Source of the DNA: Lachnospiraceae bacterium
GTDB lineage: Bacteria; Bacillota_A; Clostridia; Lachnospirales; Lachnospiraceae
DNA length: 10,959 bases
Assembly (NCBI GenBank): GCA_017553665.1
Contig: JAFZKM010000324.1
Span: 1 to 10,959 of the forward strand
Direction of reading: 5' to 3'
Shown here in pieces: positions 1-7,401 of this stretch. A program made the translations under genes and the position numbers. Positions within the stretch are counted from its first letter, which is position 1. Each line of letters begins with the position of its first letter. The notes under the pieces were generated by a model, which saw only the letters and a list, made by a program, of their open reading frames with translations, had not been told where the DNA came from and made no database searches.

Positions 1-423
1 CATCATGCTCTCTTTCATGTTCGATGCATACTCGGGATACACCGACCTGATCTCATCGAGCGAAATAACGCGCTTATTCGCGACCAGAGAGCTCGAATCA
101 ACGCCGTTGAAATAAAACAGTACATCGGGCTCGGCGCCGGTCTGGAAATCCATCAGGATGCGCTTTTTATAGGCTTCGTCCGAGGTGTTCGAGACAGTAT
201 GTACCTTATATCCCGTCTCGCTCTCCCACTTTGCCACTGCGTCGAAGAAGATGTCTCCGTATTCATCGCCCGCGTACATCGTATTTACCTCGATCGTAAC
301 GGTCCTTCCCGAAACCGCGGACGCCGCGTCGTCGCCTTCCTTCGCGCATGCGGCAAGACACGCGCAGATCATGATCATTGTCAAAGCGATCGCCGTAAAG
401 CGAAGAATTTTACCTTTCACCAT
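1..423 (-). CDS. Extracellular solute-binding lipoprotein, 3' part cut by window edge
   Basis: N-terminal 141 codons of a family 1 (MalE/UgpB-like) sugar-binding lipoprotein; the reading frame is still open at base 1. The start MVKGKILRF leads into a hydrophobic stretch and a lipobox L-A-A-C with the lipidated cysteine at residue 26, so the protein should be anchored on the outer face of the membrane. The mature part begins with a beta-strand rich in T/V/I and continues with FFDAVAKWESETGYKVH and MDFQTGAEPDVLFYFNG, the usual first lobe of these proteins. The ATG lies inside the end of the histidine kinase gene: the two overlap by 14 bases (410-423) in different frames, which suggests translational coupling. 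A purine-rich GGAAGG followed by GGTGAG precedes the start. Inference: because it is tied to the kinase rather than to permeases, it may feed ligand to the sensor, but it could equally start another importer operon. The substrate cannot be read from this fragment. Confidence 0.88.
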   Translation of the reverse strand, partial: MVKGKILRFTAIALTMIMICACLAACAKEGDDAASAVSGRTVTIEVNTMYAGDEYGDIFFDAVAKWESETGYKVHTVSNTSDEAYKKRILMDFQTGAEPDVLFYFNGVDSSSLVANKRVISLDEIRSVYPEYASNMKESMM

Positions 424-2149
424 ACGTCTCACCGCCTTCCCTCATGAATGTCAAGAGGCTCACCGTGCCTTCTTCGTCATCGGTGATGCTGAGTCCGCAG
501 GAATCGCCGTACATCAGCTTCAGACGCTTGTTAACGTTGCTGATGCCGATGCTCACGGAGCGCTGGTCCATGCCCTCGGTCTCGCCCGAAAGGATCGCGC
601 GGATCTTCTCTTTGTCCTGCTCTGTCATATGGCCCGTGTTGCGGACTTCCATGTACATATATTCATTCTCTGCATAGATCCTGATTGATACGCTGCCGGT
701 ACCTGAATCGGAAATACCGTGCTCGATCGCGTTCTCCACGATGGGCTGCGCGATCAGTCTCGGAACCGTCTCATTCAGCAGGCTCTCGTCAATGTCCTTC
801 TTTATCGTCAGGCGCTTGCCCATTCTCTCGGAAATGATATACAGATACGCGTCAACGTACTTCATCTCCTCGCTGAGCCTTATGCGCTGGATGTTGCTGC
901 GGTTCAGCGTCGCGTTCAGCATCGTCGATAATGCCTCGATCATGCCCGAAACCTTATAGATGCCGTTCAGTCTGGCCTCCCAGTTGATGATCTCAAGCGT
1001 ATTGTTGATGAAATGAGGATTTATCTGCGACTGGAGCGCTTTGATATTCGCGTCCCTAACCGCGAGTTCCTCAAGATAGATCTGTTCGAACTGCTGCTGC
1101 AGCTTGCGGCTCATGTCGTTGAACGCGCCGTTAACATAGTTGAATTCTTTGCTGTTCGCTTCTTTTTCTATCTCATAGCCGTAATTCTCGCGGCTGATCT
1201 CCTCAGCTGCCGTAACGAGCTCGTCAACAGGTCTTTTTACCATCCTGTCAAAGAATCTCAGAACGATAAAGCACAGCGGGAAAAGCGACAGGAGCAGTAT
1301 GATGACAATATAAATACCGACCTTCTTCTCGCTCGTGATCGCGGCCTTATTGAGCTGCACCTTAAGTGTCACTATGCTCCGGTCGATCTCGGAAGTATAA
1401 TGCGCGTGAGGCTGCTTATTCGAATCATGGAAAAACGCCGTATCAAAGTTCTGTTTTGAGATCTCGGTAAAACCCAGATCATCGCCGTAAACAAGCGCTC
1501 CGTCCACGTAAACGGCAGCGTCGTCATAGCCCCATACACTCTTCAAGCTGCCGAACATCTCATCAGGGTTCAGCTTCATCACTATCATCGCGTAGGGCTT
1601 ATATGAGGACGTAACGAGGTTTCTCGCAAGGTACATGCCCGTTTCGTCGGTATACAGGCAAATGCCCGTATCAAGGTCTCCCGAGAGCGCCAGGACATTA
1701 TTCAGGCCGTTCTGCCTGAAGCTCATGACATCCTTATAAGACGCGCTCGAATCGTAGGCGCTGTAGAACAGCTCGGGTTTCTCCGTGAAGATCAGCATTA
1801 CGCAGTCGCTGCGCTTATTGTAGCGGTACTGCCCGGTAAGGAATACCGTGATATCATTATAGAGTTTCTGTTCGTCGTAAGTGTTCAGATATTCGTTATA
1901 GGCTTCCTGCACGACTCCGAGATATGTCGCGTCACGGGAGGCTTTATTGCACTCGTCAAAACCGGCTTCGATGAGGCTCGCGACCTTGGAAAGCGAATTC
2001 GTGACCGTCTCCCGCATCTGCTTCGAAAGGCGCACGGACATAACGACTGTGACCAGTACCGTGGCGGCGGCCAAAGGTACGATCCAGCCGAATACGAGCA
2101 GTCTTATCATTCTCCACTTTATGCCGGAGTTCTTCCATAGAGTCTTCAT
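410..2149 (-). CDS. YesM-type membrane sensor histidine kinase
   Basis: Full-length 579-residue two-component sensor kinase of the LytS/YesM class (His_kinase plus HATPase_c). In order: a membrane segment near residues 14-38, an extracellular sensing domain of about 240 residues (Cache-like in size and placement), a second membrane segment near 277-299, a HAMP-like linker near 300-352 with RPVDELVTAAEEIS, then a coiled stretch. The phospho-accepting motif is QINPHFINNTLE with His379. The ATP-binding part has the N box IAQPIVENAIEHGI (about 466-479) and the glycine box SIGISNVNKRLKLMYG (533-548), so the kinase looks intact. TGAGGAAACC just before the ATG supports the start. Family members normally pair with an AraC-type response regulator (YesN) and control sugar-use genes; none is in the window. 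The stop codon falls inside the next gene, a solute-binding lipoprotein. Inference: it controls the neighbouring importer and phosphorylase genes. Confidence 0.93.
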   Translation of the reverse strand: MKTLWKNSGIKWRMIRLLVFGWIVPLAAATVLVTVVMSVRLSKQMRETVTNSLSKVASLIEAGFDECNKASRDATYLGVVQEAYNEYLNTYDEQKLYNDITVFLTGQYRYNKRSDCVMLIFTEKPELFYSAYDSSASYKDVMSFRQNGLNNVLALSGDLDTGICLYTDETGMYLARNLVTSSYKPYAMIVMKLNPDEMFGSLKSVWGYDDAAVYVDGALVYGDDLGFTEISKQNFDTAFFHDSNKQPHAHYTSEIDRSIVTLKVQLNKAAITSEKKVGIYIVIILLLSLFPLCFIVLRFFDRMVKRPVDELVTAAEEISRENYGYEIEKEANSKEFNYVNGAFNDMSRKLQQQFEQIYLEELAVRDANIKALQSQINPHFINNTLEIINWEARLNGIYKVSGMIEALSTMLNATLNRSNIQRIRLSEEMKYVDAYLYIISERMGKRLTIKKDIDESLLNETVPRLIAQPIVENAIEHGISDSGTGSVSIRIYAENEYMYMEVRNTGHMTEQDKEKIRAILSGETEGMDQRSVSIGISNVNKRLKLMYGDSCGLSITDDEEGTVSLLTFMREGGETYGER

Positions 2150-2173
2150 CGGTTTCCTCAGGTTTTGCGTATC

Positions 2174-2196
2174 GGGCAGAAACTGCCCTTTTTATT
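2174..2196 (+). terminator. Plus-strand intrinsic terminator-like hairpin
   Basis: Perfect 6-bp stem GGGCAG/CTGCCC with an AAA loop, followed on the plus strand by TTTTTATT. In that orientation it is a textbook intrinsic terminator, facing against the genes. On the minus strand the T-run lies before the stem, so it would only be a hairpin in the 5' leader of the kinase mRNA. No plus-strand gene is visible for it to terminate. It may stop antisense transcripts running out of the kinase gene. Confidence 0.5.
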
Positions 2197-2197
2197 G

Positions 2198-2206
2198 ATT
2201 TTACCA
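2198..2206 (-). promoter_or_regulatory. Possible extended -10 of the kinase promoter
   Basis: Read on the minus strand this is TGGTAAAAT, an extended -10 (TG-N-TAAAAT), about 50 bases before the kinase ATG and just after the terminator of the upstream gene. The -35 position would fall inside the terminator stem and has no good match to TTGACA. The terminator implies that the kinase needs its own promoter, and this is the best candidate I see. It is a weak call. Confidence 0.3.
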
Positions 2207-2214
2207 CAATCACG

Positions 2215-2243
2215 AAAAAGTGCCACGCGAAGTGACACTTTTT
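2215..2243 (-). terminator. Intrinsic terminator after the importer lipoprotein gene
   Basis: Twelve-bp stem (2215-2226 with 2232-2243) and a five-base loop. On the minus strand AAAAAGTGTCAC pairs with GTGGCACTTTTT, the only non-Watson-Crick pair being a T-G wobble. The poly-A/poly-T ends make it usable in both directions. It begins 22 bases after the TAA of the solute-binding protein gene and separates the importer unit from the kinase unit. Confidence 0.85.
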
Positions 2244-2264
2244 CATGGTATGTTAACTCAAAAC

Positions 2265-3902
2265 TTATTTGCCCTGTGCTGCGAGGAAATCGCTGAGCTG
2301 CTTATTAGCCTCATCAACTACCTTCTGCATTCCGTTCGCGTCGAGCTTCGCAAGGAACTCGGGGATCTTCTCATCGGGATCTACCGCGCCGGTGCAAAGA
2401 GGAAGGAAATACTCAGCTGCTACGTTCGCGAGTGCGCCGAATTCGTTCTCAACGTTCTCGGGATTGAATGTGAAGCCGAGGATCGGGATCTCGTCGGCAT
2501 TGCCGTAGTAGTTCTTAAACTTGGTCCAGAAATCCGCGCCCTGTCCCTTCTGAGGAGGAAGCAGCGTAACATTGCCGAGACCGTTGGTCCAAGGCATGTA
2601 GTTATCTCTTTCAGCAGTGAATTCAACTTCGCCGATGTCGTTAAGGTTGTAGTGGATGCCCTCTACGCCGAAATCAAGCAGTGTGAACAGATAAGGATCG
2701 GTGTTGAGGAGGTTAAGGAACATCATAGCTCTGTCGGGGTTCTTTGATGCTGTCGAGATAGCCATCATAGCGCCCTGTGAAGAGGTGGTGTCAACATAAG
2801 CGGGTGTGGTGGGAACCATAGCTACTTCAAATCCGCGCTCTGTAGAAGCCTGGATCTCATAACCGAGTGAATAGGACTGGGTTCCGATGAGGTACTGACC
2901 GGTGAGCTGCTTATTTGATCTGGTGTCGTTAGCCTTCTCGGGGTTAGCCATATCGGGATCGATGTAGCCTGCAAGATAGTACTCACGTGTCTGCTCGCAG
3001 AACTTCTTGAACTCGTCGGTAGCGAACTTGTTGAGGATCTTGTTGCCGTACGCGCCCTGCTCTGAGGTCTTCGTAGGATTGATGTAGTAGGAAAGAAGGT
3101 TGTTCGAACCGGAATCGCCTGCTACGATGATCGAATTGTCAACCATACGCTCAAGAACTGCGCCTTCGATGAGCAGAGGATAGAAGCTCTCGCCCTCTCC
3201 TGCCTTAACCTTTGCGAGGATGTCGCCGAAGCTGTAGTAATCAGCCTTCTCGATATCCTCGATGTTGTAGCCGTACTTCTTAAGAAGATCAACATTTACA
3301 TCCCAGCAGTTCTGGCATGCTATATCCTTATAGCCGTTAACAGCGTAGATACCGTATCCGTCAGCGCCCTCGATGGTCGAGCCCTTGATCAGAACCTCGG
3401 GAAGGAGGTTAATGATGTCCTGTCCGTACTTCTCAATGAGGTTGTTGTCAGGATTATCAAGTCTTACATAGTAGCCGTCACGTGCGAACTGGTTGTACTC
3501 GTTCAGTGTCCAAGAACAGGTGAAGTAGATGTCTACGTCCTCTGCGCCCTGAAGTGAAAGAACCGCGCCCTGATCGAAATCGCCCCATGTTCCCCAGATG
3601 GGCTGGAGTTCGCAGTTAAGCTTCTCGTCAAGGTATGCATTAACCTTCTCGAGAACTGCCTTGTCATCGGTTACGTTGCTGCCTTCAAGATACATCTTGA
3701 GGACAACATGTGTGTCGGGTCTGGTGGTATCTGCAGCGGTGTTTGTCGACGAGCCGCTGTCCTTGCCTGTGCTCGTGCCCGAATTAGTGCTTGTTCCTCC
3801 CTGAGGCGTGCTTACGTTGTCAACGTCAACAGTCTTCTTGCAGCCTGCAAGCATGCCGATGGCCAAAACCAAAACAAGCAGCAACGATAATACTTTTTTC
3901 AT
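2265..3902 (-). CDS. Sugar ABC importer solute-binding lipoprotein (LplA/YtcQ type)
   Basis: 545-residue lipoprotein that captures the sugar outside the cell for the two permeases encoded just upstream. The signal peptide is MKKVLSLLLVLVLAIGMLAG with lipobox L-A-G-C (Cys21). A Ser/Thr/Gly-rich tether follows to about residue 60, then the binding domain starts at DTHVVLKMYLEGSN. The length of about 540 and the C-terminal region around AMMAISTASKNPDRAMMFLNLL match the large LplA/YtcQ-like subgroup (often carrying a DUF3502 region) rather than the roughly 420-residue MalE type. The start is fixed by GGAGGAAAAAGT before the ATG. It is the last gene of the importer set and is followed by a terminator. 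Two small hairpins sit in the spacer before it, a place where SBP messages are often stabilised. The substrate is inferred from context to be a beta-linked disaccharide. Confidence 0.93.
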   Translation of the reverse strand: MKKVLSLLLVLVLAIGMLAGCKKTVDVDNVSTPQGGTSTNSGTSTGKDSGSSTNTAADTTRPDTHVVLKMYLEGSNVTDDKAVLEKVNAYLDEKLNCELQPIWGTWGDFDQGAVLSLQGAEDVDIYFTCSWTLNEYNQFARDGYYVRLDNPDNNLIEKYGQDIINLLPEVLIKGSTIEGADGYGIYAVNGYKDIACQNCWDVNVDLLKKYGYNIEDIEKADYYSFGDILAKVKAGEGESFYPLLIEGAVLERMVDNSIIVAGDSGSNNLLSYYINPTKTSEQGAYGNKILNKFATDEFKKFCEQTREYYLAGYIDPDMANPEKANDTRSNKQLTGQYLIGTQSYSLGYEIQASTERGFEVAMVPTTPAYVDTTSSQGAMMAISTASKNPDRAMMFLNLLNTDPYLFTLLDFGVEGIHYNLNDIGEVEFTAERDNYMPWTNGLGNVTLLPPQKGQGADFWTKFKNYYGNADEIPILGFTFNPENVENEFGALANVAAEYFLPLCTGAVDPDEKIPEFLAKLDANGMQKVVDEANKQLSDFLAAQGK

Positions 3903-3915
3903 ACTTTTTCCTCCA

Positions 3916-3930
3916 ATACATGTGATGTAT
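3916..3930 (-). other. Hairpin in the permease-SBP spacer, copy near the RBS
   Basis: Perfect 6-bp inverted repeat ATACAT/ATGTAT with a three-base loop, close upstream of the GGAGG of the solute-binding protein gene. There is no T-run, so it is not a terminator. It could mark a processed or protected 5' end for the SBP message, or tune its translation. Confidence 0.45.
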
Positions 3931-3943
3931 TAATTTATGTAAG

Positions 3944-3956
3944 CGGCACCATGCCG
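3944..3956 (-). other. Hairpin just after the permease stop codon
   Basis: Perfect 5-bp inverted repeat CGGCA/TGCCG with a three-base loop, ending 4 bases after the permease TAA on the minus strand. There is no T-run. Together with the hairpin at 3916-3930 it forms a pair of stems within 57 bases, the usual position for a differential-stability element between permease and binding-protein genes. Confidence 0.4.
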
Positions 3957-3959
3957 TAC

Positions 3960-4880
3960 TTACCCCTTTACCGAACCGATCGTCAGACCTGAGATGATGT
4001 ATCTCTGGAAGAACGGATACGCGCAGGCGATCGGAACTACAATGAATACCACGAGGCTCATCCTGAGGCTCGTTCCGGGAAGGTCCTGAAGTATCTTTGA
4101 CGCTTCAACACCGATCACGGATGAGTTCTTTATCAGGAAGTCTACCTGGTTCTGCACCTTCATCAGAAGGTACTGCAGCGGGAACTTCGAGCTGTCCCTC
4201 ACGTAAAGCATGGTCAGGAACCAGTCGTTCCAGTAATTGATCATCGTGAGCAGCGAAACCGTAGCGATGCCGGGCTTCGAGATCGGAATGATGATCTTGA
4301 ACAATGTGTTGTACTCTCCGCTTCCGTCGATCGCTGCCGCCTCGATCAGCTCCTCGGGAACCGAGGTCTGAAGGAAGGTCCTCATGATGATGATGAAGAA
4401 CGGATTAACAAGCGCGGGAACGATAAGCGCCGCGTAGTTGTCGCTGAGTCCCAGCATCTGCTTGCAGACCATGTAGGTCGGCGCAAGTCCGCCGCCGAAC
4501 AGCATCGTGAAGAAAGCGAAGAACATGAAGAACTTTCTGTATTTAAAGTCTCTTCTGAACAATGCGTAGGCGTACAGTATGCACATCAGCACGCTGGTGA
4601 CTGTACCTACGATCGATACGAGGAAGCTGTTGAAATAAGATCTCCACAGCTGGCTTCCCATCTGCAGCACGAAGCTGTATGCCTCTGTCGACCACTTCAG
4701 AGGTTTGAACGAATAACCGATCAGGCGGATGCTCTCCTCCGAAGAAAATGAAATTATGATTACGAATATGAACGGTATGATGCAGGCCAGTGCAAAACCG
4801 CCGACTATTATGTGGAAAATGACTTCTGTCGGTATGGATACGCTCTGCAGCCTGTTTCTCTTGGTTTTCTCTCGACTCAT
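3960..4880 (-). CDS. ABC sugar importer permease, MalG/LplC type
   Basis: 306-residue inner-membrane permease. A short basic N-terminus (MSREKTKRNR) is followed by six hydrophobic segments, near residues 19-45, 82-106, 115-135, 143-168, 204-226 and 272-291. The cytoplasmic EAA loop that contacts the ATPase is present as EELIEAAAIDGSGEYNTLFK running to PISKPG (about 176-204), with the invariant Gly at the expected place. The C-terminal FFQRYIISGLTIGSVKG is the usual end of the MalG/LplC half. GGAGGTAAGCC precedes the ATG, only 14 bases after the stop of the partner permease, so the two should be made together. No ATPase gene follows, as is normal for LplBC systems that share an MsmX-like ATPase. 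Confidence 0.94.
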   Translation of the reverse strand: MSREKTKRNRLQSVSIPTEVIFHIIVGGFALACIIPFIFVIIISFSSEESIRLIGYSFKPLKWSTEAYSFVLQMGSQLWRSYFNSFLVSIVGTVTSVLMCILYAYALFRRDFKYRKFFMFFAFFTMLFGGGLAPTYMVCKQMLGLSDNYAALIVPALVNPFFIIIMRTFLQTSVPEELIEAAAIDGSGEYNTLFKIIIPISKPGIATVSLLTMINYWNDWFLTMLYVRDSSKFPLQYLLMKVQNQVDFLIKNSSVIGVEASKILQDLPGTSLRMSLVVFIVVPIACAYPFFQRYIISGLTIGSVKG

Positions 4881-4894
4881 GGCTTACCTCCGAT

Positions 4895-5842
4895 TTAGAA
4901 CAAAGATGAATCCGGATCGATCCTTCTGATCACGGTATTTGTGATCATGATAAGAACGAATCCTACGGAATTCTGGAACAGCGAAGCCGCCGTACTCATG
5001 CCGATATTCTGTGAATTCATCAGCGCTCTGTATACATAGGTATCAAGCACCTGAGTGGTCCTGAAGATCGTTCCCGAGTTCTGGGGAACCGAGAAGAACA
5101 GACCGAAGTCTGAGTTAAATATCTTTCCAACATCCATGATCAGCAGGATGATGATCATCTTACGAAGGTTAGGGATCGTTACGTACCAGATCTGCTGTGC
5201 CTTGCTCGCTCCGTCGATCGAAGCCGCCTCGTACTGGGATTTGTCAATTCCGGTAATGGCCGCAAGATAAAGGATGGTCTGGTAACCCATGTTCTTCCAG
5301 AGATTGCAGATCGTAAGGATGACAGGCCACGGCTTATAATCGTGGTACCAGTTCGTCGCCTCGCCGGTTTTCGCTATCTGCTGCTTTACGATAAGTCCGC
5401 TCGTGGGATCGAGCAGCGACATTACGAAATAGCTGACTACTACCCAGCTGATGAAGAACGGGAAGAACATCATGGTCTGGTAGGTCTTCGCTACGAATCG
5501 GCTCGTAATCTCGTTCAGCATGATCGCGAATGAAACCGAGATCACTACTCCGAGAGCTATCCAGAGAAGGTTGTAGCCTACCGTGTTCCTGAGGACCAGA
5601 AGTGTGTCGGAGGAAGTAAACAGGAATTTGAAATTACTTAAGCCGACCCACTTGGAATGAGTGATATTGTTGATCAAAGAAGGATCGGCGGTGTACACCT
5701 TGTATTTCTTGAACGCTATCACGATCCCGGCCATCGGGATGTACCTGAGCAGGATCAGCCAGATAGCGGTAGGCGCCACCATAGTCAGAAGCATCAGATT
5801 CTTCTTGACATTGTTTTTCTTAACCCCTTGACTCTTGAACAT
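4895..5842 (-). CDS. ABC sugar importer permease, MalF/LplB type
   Basis: 315-residue inner-membrane permease and partner of the next gene. After a basic start (MFKSQGVKKNNVKKN) come hydrophobic segments near residues 17-44, 87-110, 122-144, 174-196, 225-242 and 283-305. The EAA loop is YEAASIDGASKAQQIWYVTI plus PNL (about 204-225). The sequence WVGLSNFKFLF and the tail TNTVIRRIDPDSSLF are typical of the LplB/YteP group. The start is supported by GTGGGG seven bases before the ATG, weaker than the neighbouring ribosome sites. The 104-base gap before this gene carries inverted repeats and a motif also found before the phosphorylase gene, so a separate promoter for permease-permease-SBP is plausible; no convincing -10/-35 pair settles it. 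Confidence 0.94.
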   Translation of the reverse strand: MFKSQGVKKNNVKKNLMLLTMVAPTAIWLILLRYIPMAGIVIAFKKYKVYTADPSLINNITHSKWVGLSNFKFLFTSSDTLLVLRNTVGYNLLWIALGVVISVSFAIMLNEITSRFVAKTYQTMMFFPFFISWVVVSYFVMSLLDPTSGLIVKQQIAKTGEATNWYHDYKPWPVILTICNLWKNMGYQTILYLAAITGIDKSQYEAASIDGASKAQQIWYVTIPNLRKMIIILLIMDVGKIFNSDFGLFFSVPQNSGTIFRTTQVLDTYVYRALMNSQNIGMSTAASLFQNSVGFVLIMITNTVIRRIDPDSSLF

Positions 5843-5896
5843 TTTGCTACCCCACTTTTATTACCTCAACTCCAATTACAATTTTATTTATTTGGA

Positions 5897-5922
5897 GCCA
5901 AAAGTCTTTAAACCGATTTGGC
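5897..5922 (-). promoter_or_regulatory. Inverted repeat GCCAAA-N14-TTTGGC, possible operator
   Basis: Perfect 6-bp inverted repeat with a 14-base spacer in the gap between the mutase and the first permease. One arm is part of the motif that is repeated before the phosphorylase. The dimension suits a dimeric regulator, but a six-base arm can arise by chance. Confidence 0.3.
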
Positions 5923-5932
5923 ATCTTTTGAC
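5916..5932 (-). promoter_or_regulatory. Shared spacer motif, copy 1 (importer side)
   Basis: On the minus strand GTCAAAAGATGCCAAAT. The same 17 bases with 14 identities occur at 9882-9898, upstream of the phosphorylase. Here it lies about 75-90 bases before the permease ATG. Within it TTGTCA could serve as a -35 with TTAAAG 17 bases further on, a poor -10. It is either a regulator site or part of a shared promoter. Confidence 0.45.
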
Positions 5933-5943
5933 AAAAATTGTCA
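5929..5943. repeat. Palindrome TGACAA-AAA-TTGTCA
   Basis: Perfect 6-bp dyad with a three-base centre, starting 3 bases after the mutase TGA on the minus strand. It overlaps the shared motif. In minus-strand RNA it is followed by AAAAG, not by U, so it is unlikely to be a terminator for the mutase message. It may be an operator half-site pair or a 3'-end stabilising hairpin. Confidence 0.45.
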
Positions 5944-5946
5944 CGT

Positions 5947-7362
5947 TCACGAAAGCTCAAGAAAGCTCTCGAAAATGCCAATGAGTTTTTCCGCGTCCGA
6001 GGTCTCCTTCATCTCGGTGAAAATGCGCAGAAGCGGCTCTGTTCCAGAGAATCTGACGGATATCCAGCCGCCGTCCGCGAAGTATATCTTGAGGCCGTCG
6101 AGGTAGGATATTTTTGCGCTCTCGAACGGGATCTCGGGAAGTTCCTTATCCGCGAGAAGCCTTTTAACGATCTCCTCTTTCTTCTCTTTGCTGAAGCGGT
6201 AATCCCTCTCGACAAACGCCATCGCGCCGTATTCCTTCTTGATCGAAGCGATGATGTCCGAAAGCTTCATGCCCGTGACCGCGAGCATCTCTACAATGAG
6301 CGCCGCCGCGTATATGCCGTCCTTTCCTCTGATATGGCCTTTTACGGCCATTCCGCCCGATGACTCACCGCCGATGATCGCGTCTGTCAGGCTCATCTTC
6401 GCGGAAATGTGCTTGAAGCCGACCGGAACCTCGTAGCAGTTATATCCGAACGCCTTCGCGATATTGTCAAGCAGATGCGTGGTGCAGATATTTCTAACGC
6501 AGTCGCCCTTGAAGCCTTTGTATTTGACCAGGTAGTAATACAGCAGCACAAGGATGTCGTTCGGATGAAGGAAATTGCCCTTATCGTCAATGATGCCGAT
6601 ACGGTCCGCGTCGCCGTCGGTCGCGATGCCTATGTCAAAGCTGTAATTAAGTACATGCGCGCGGAGATCGCGTAAGGTGCTTTCATTGGGCGCCGGAAGC
6701 TTTCCTCCGAACAGCGTGTCATGTCTGTCGTGGATCGTCTCGACATCACAGCGCATCGTGAGCAGTATCGTCTTAAGGCTGGTCTCGCTGACGCCGTACA
6801 TCGGGTCGACGGCGACTCTCAGATGCGCGTTCTTTATCTTCTCCACATCAACCGAAGCGAGAACCGCGTCGATATAGTCGTTCAAAGGATATATCTCATG
6901 GATGATGCCGCTTTTCACACCCTCTTCGTAATCCATCGCCTCAACCGGGATGTCGGTCACATTGCTGATGAAATCCTCGATGTCGGCGGTCTGCTCTTCA
7001 TCGGCGTCCCTGCCGCCGTAAGTAAAAACCTTTACACCGTTGTAAACAGCGGGATTATGGCTCGCGGTCACCATCATGCCGTAATGCATCTGGTGAACCT
7101 GCACGTAATACATGAGCAGCGGTGTCGGAGCGGCCTTATTGACCAGAAAGCTCTCAATGCCTTCCTTCGCGAAAACGCAGGCCATCCACTGCATCGCTTC
7201 CTTCGACAGGAAACGTCTGTCATAGCCGATCACAATGCCTTCCTCTGCCACTTTCTCGCTCTTCATCTTGTCGCACATCGCGCGGGCAAGGATCTGCAGA
7301 TTCTCTTTTGTAAATTCATCTCCGATTACGGCTCTCCAACCGCCGGTACCGAACTTGATCAT
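5947..7362 (-). CDS. Phosphohexomutase (phosphoglucomutase/phosphomannomutase family)
   Basis: Complete 471-residue cytoplasmic alpha-D-phosphohexomutase, interconverting sugar-1-phosphate and sugar-6-phosphate. All four signature loops are intact: the active-site serine loop TASHNP (99-104, Ser101 carries the phosphate), the Mg-binding loop TDGDADR (248-254), the sugar-specificity loop GGESSGG (331-337), and the phosphate-binding loop RFSGTEP (437-443). The N-terminal FGTGGWR is the usual first motif of this group. AGGAAGG eight bases before the ATG supports the start. The gene begins 39 bases after the phosphorylase stop with no terminator between, so the two are probably co-transcribed. 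Family members act on glucose, mannose, GlcN or GlcNAc phosphates, and sequence alone does not choose among them. By context I infer that it takes the 1-phosphate released by the GH94 enzyme; if that enzyme uses chitobiose, the substrate would be GlcNAc-1-P. Confidence 0.93.
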   Translation of the reverse strand: MIKFGTGGWRAVIGDEFTKENLQILARAMCDKMKSEKVAEEGIVIGYDRRFLSKEAMQWMACVFAKEGIESFLVNKAAPTPLLMYYVQVHQMHYGMMVTASHNPAVYNGVKVFTYGGRDADEEQTADIEDFISNVTDIPVEAMDYEEGVKSGIIHEIYPLNDYIDAVLASVDVEKIKNAHLRVAVDPMYGVSETSLKTILLTMRCDVETIHDRHDTLFGGKLPAPNESTLRDLRAHVLNYSFDIGIATDGDADRIGIIDDKGNFLHPNDILVLLYYYLVKYKGFKGDCVRNICTTHLLDNIAKAFGYNCYEVPVGFKHISAKMSLTDAIIGGESSGGMAVKGHIRGKDGIYAAALIVEMLAVTGMKLSDIIASIKKEYGAMAFVERDYRFSKEKKEEIVKRLLADKELPEIPFESAKISYLDGLKIYFADGGWISVRFSGTEPLLRIFTEMKETSDAEKLIGIFESFLELS

Positions 7363-7401
7363 GTTGCCACCCTTCCTTTTTCTGTATATGTATGAAGATC
7401 A

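Noticed and set aside
185..688. Plus-strand open frame of 167 codons at the left end
   Set aside because: It lies antisense to the kinase and lipoprotein genes, has no ribosome site and its product resembles no protein; the minus-strand frames carry clear motifs.
5929..5943. Palindrome as terminator of the mutase message
   Set aside because: On the minus strand the stem is followed by AAAAG rather than a T-run and the stem is AT-rich.
6721..7395. Plus-strand open frame of 224 codons opposite the mutase
   Set aside because: Antisense shadow of a gene with all four phosphohexomutase motifs; no ribosome site.
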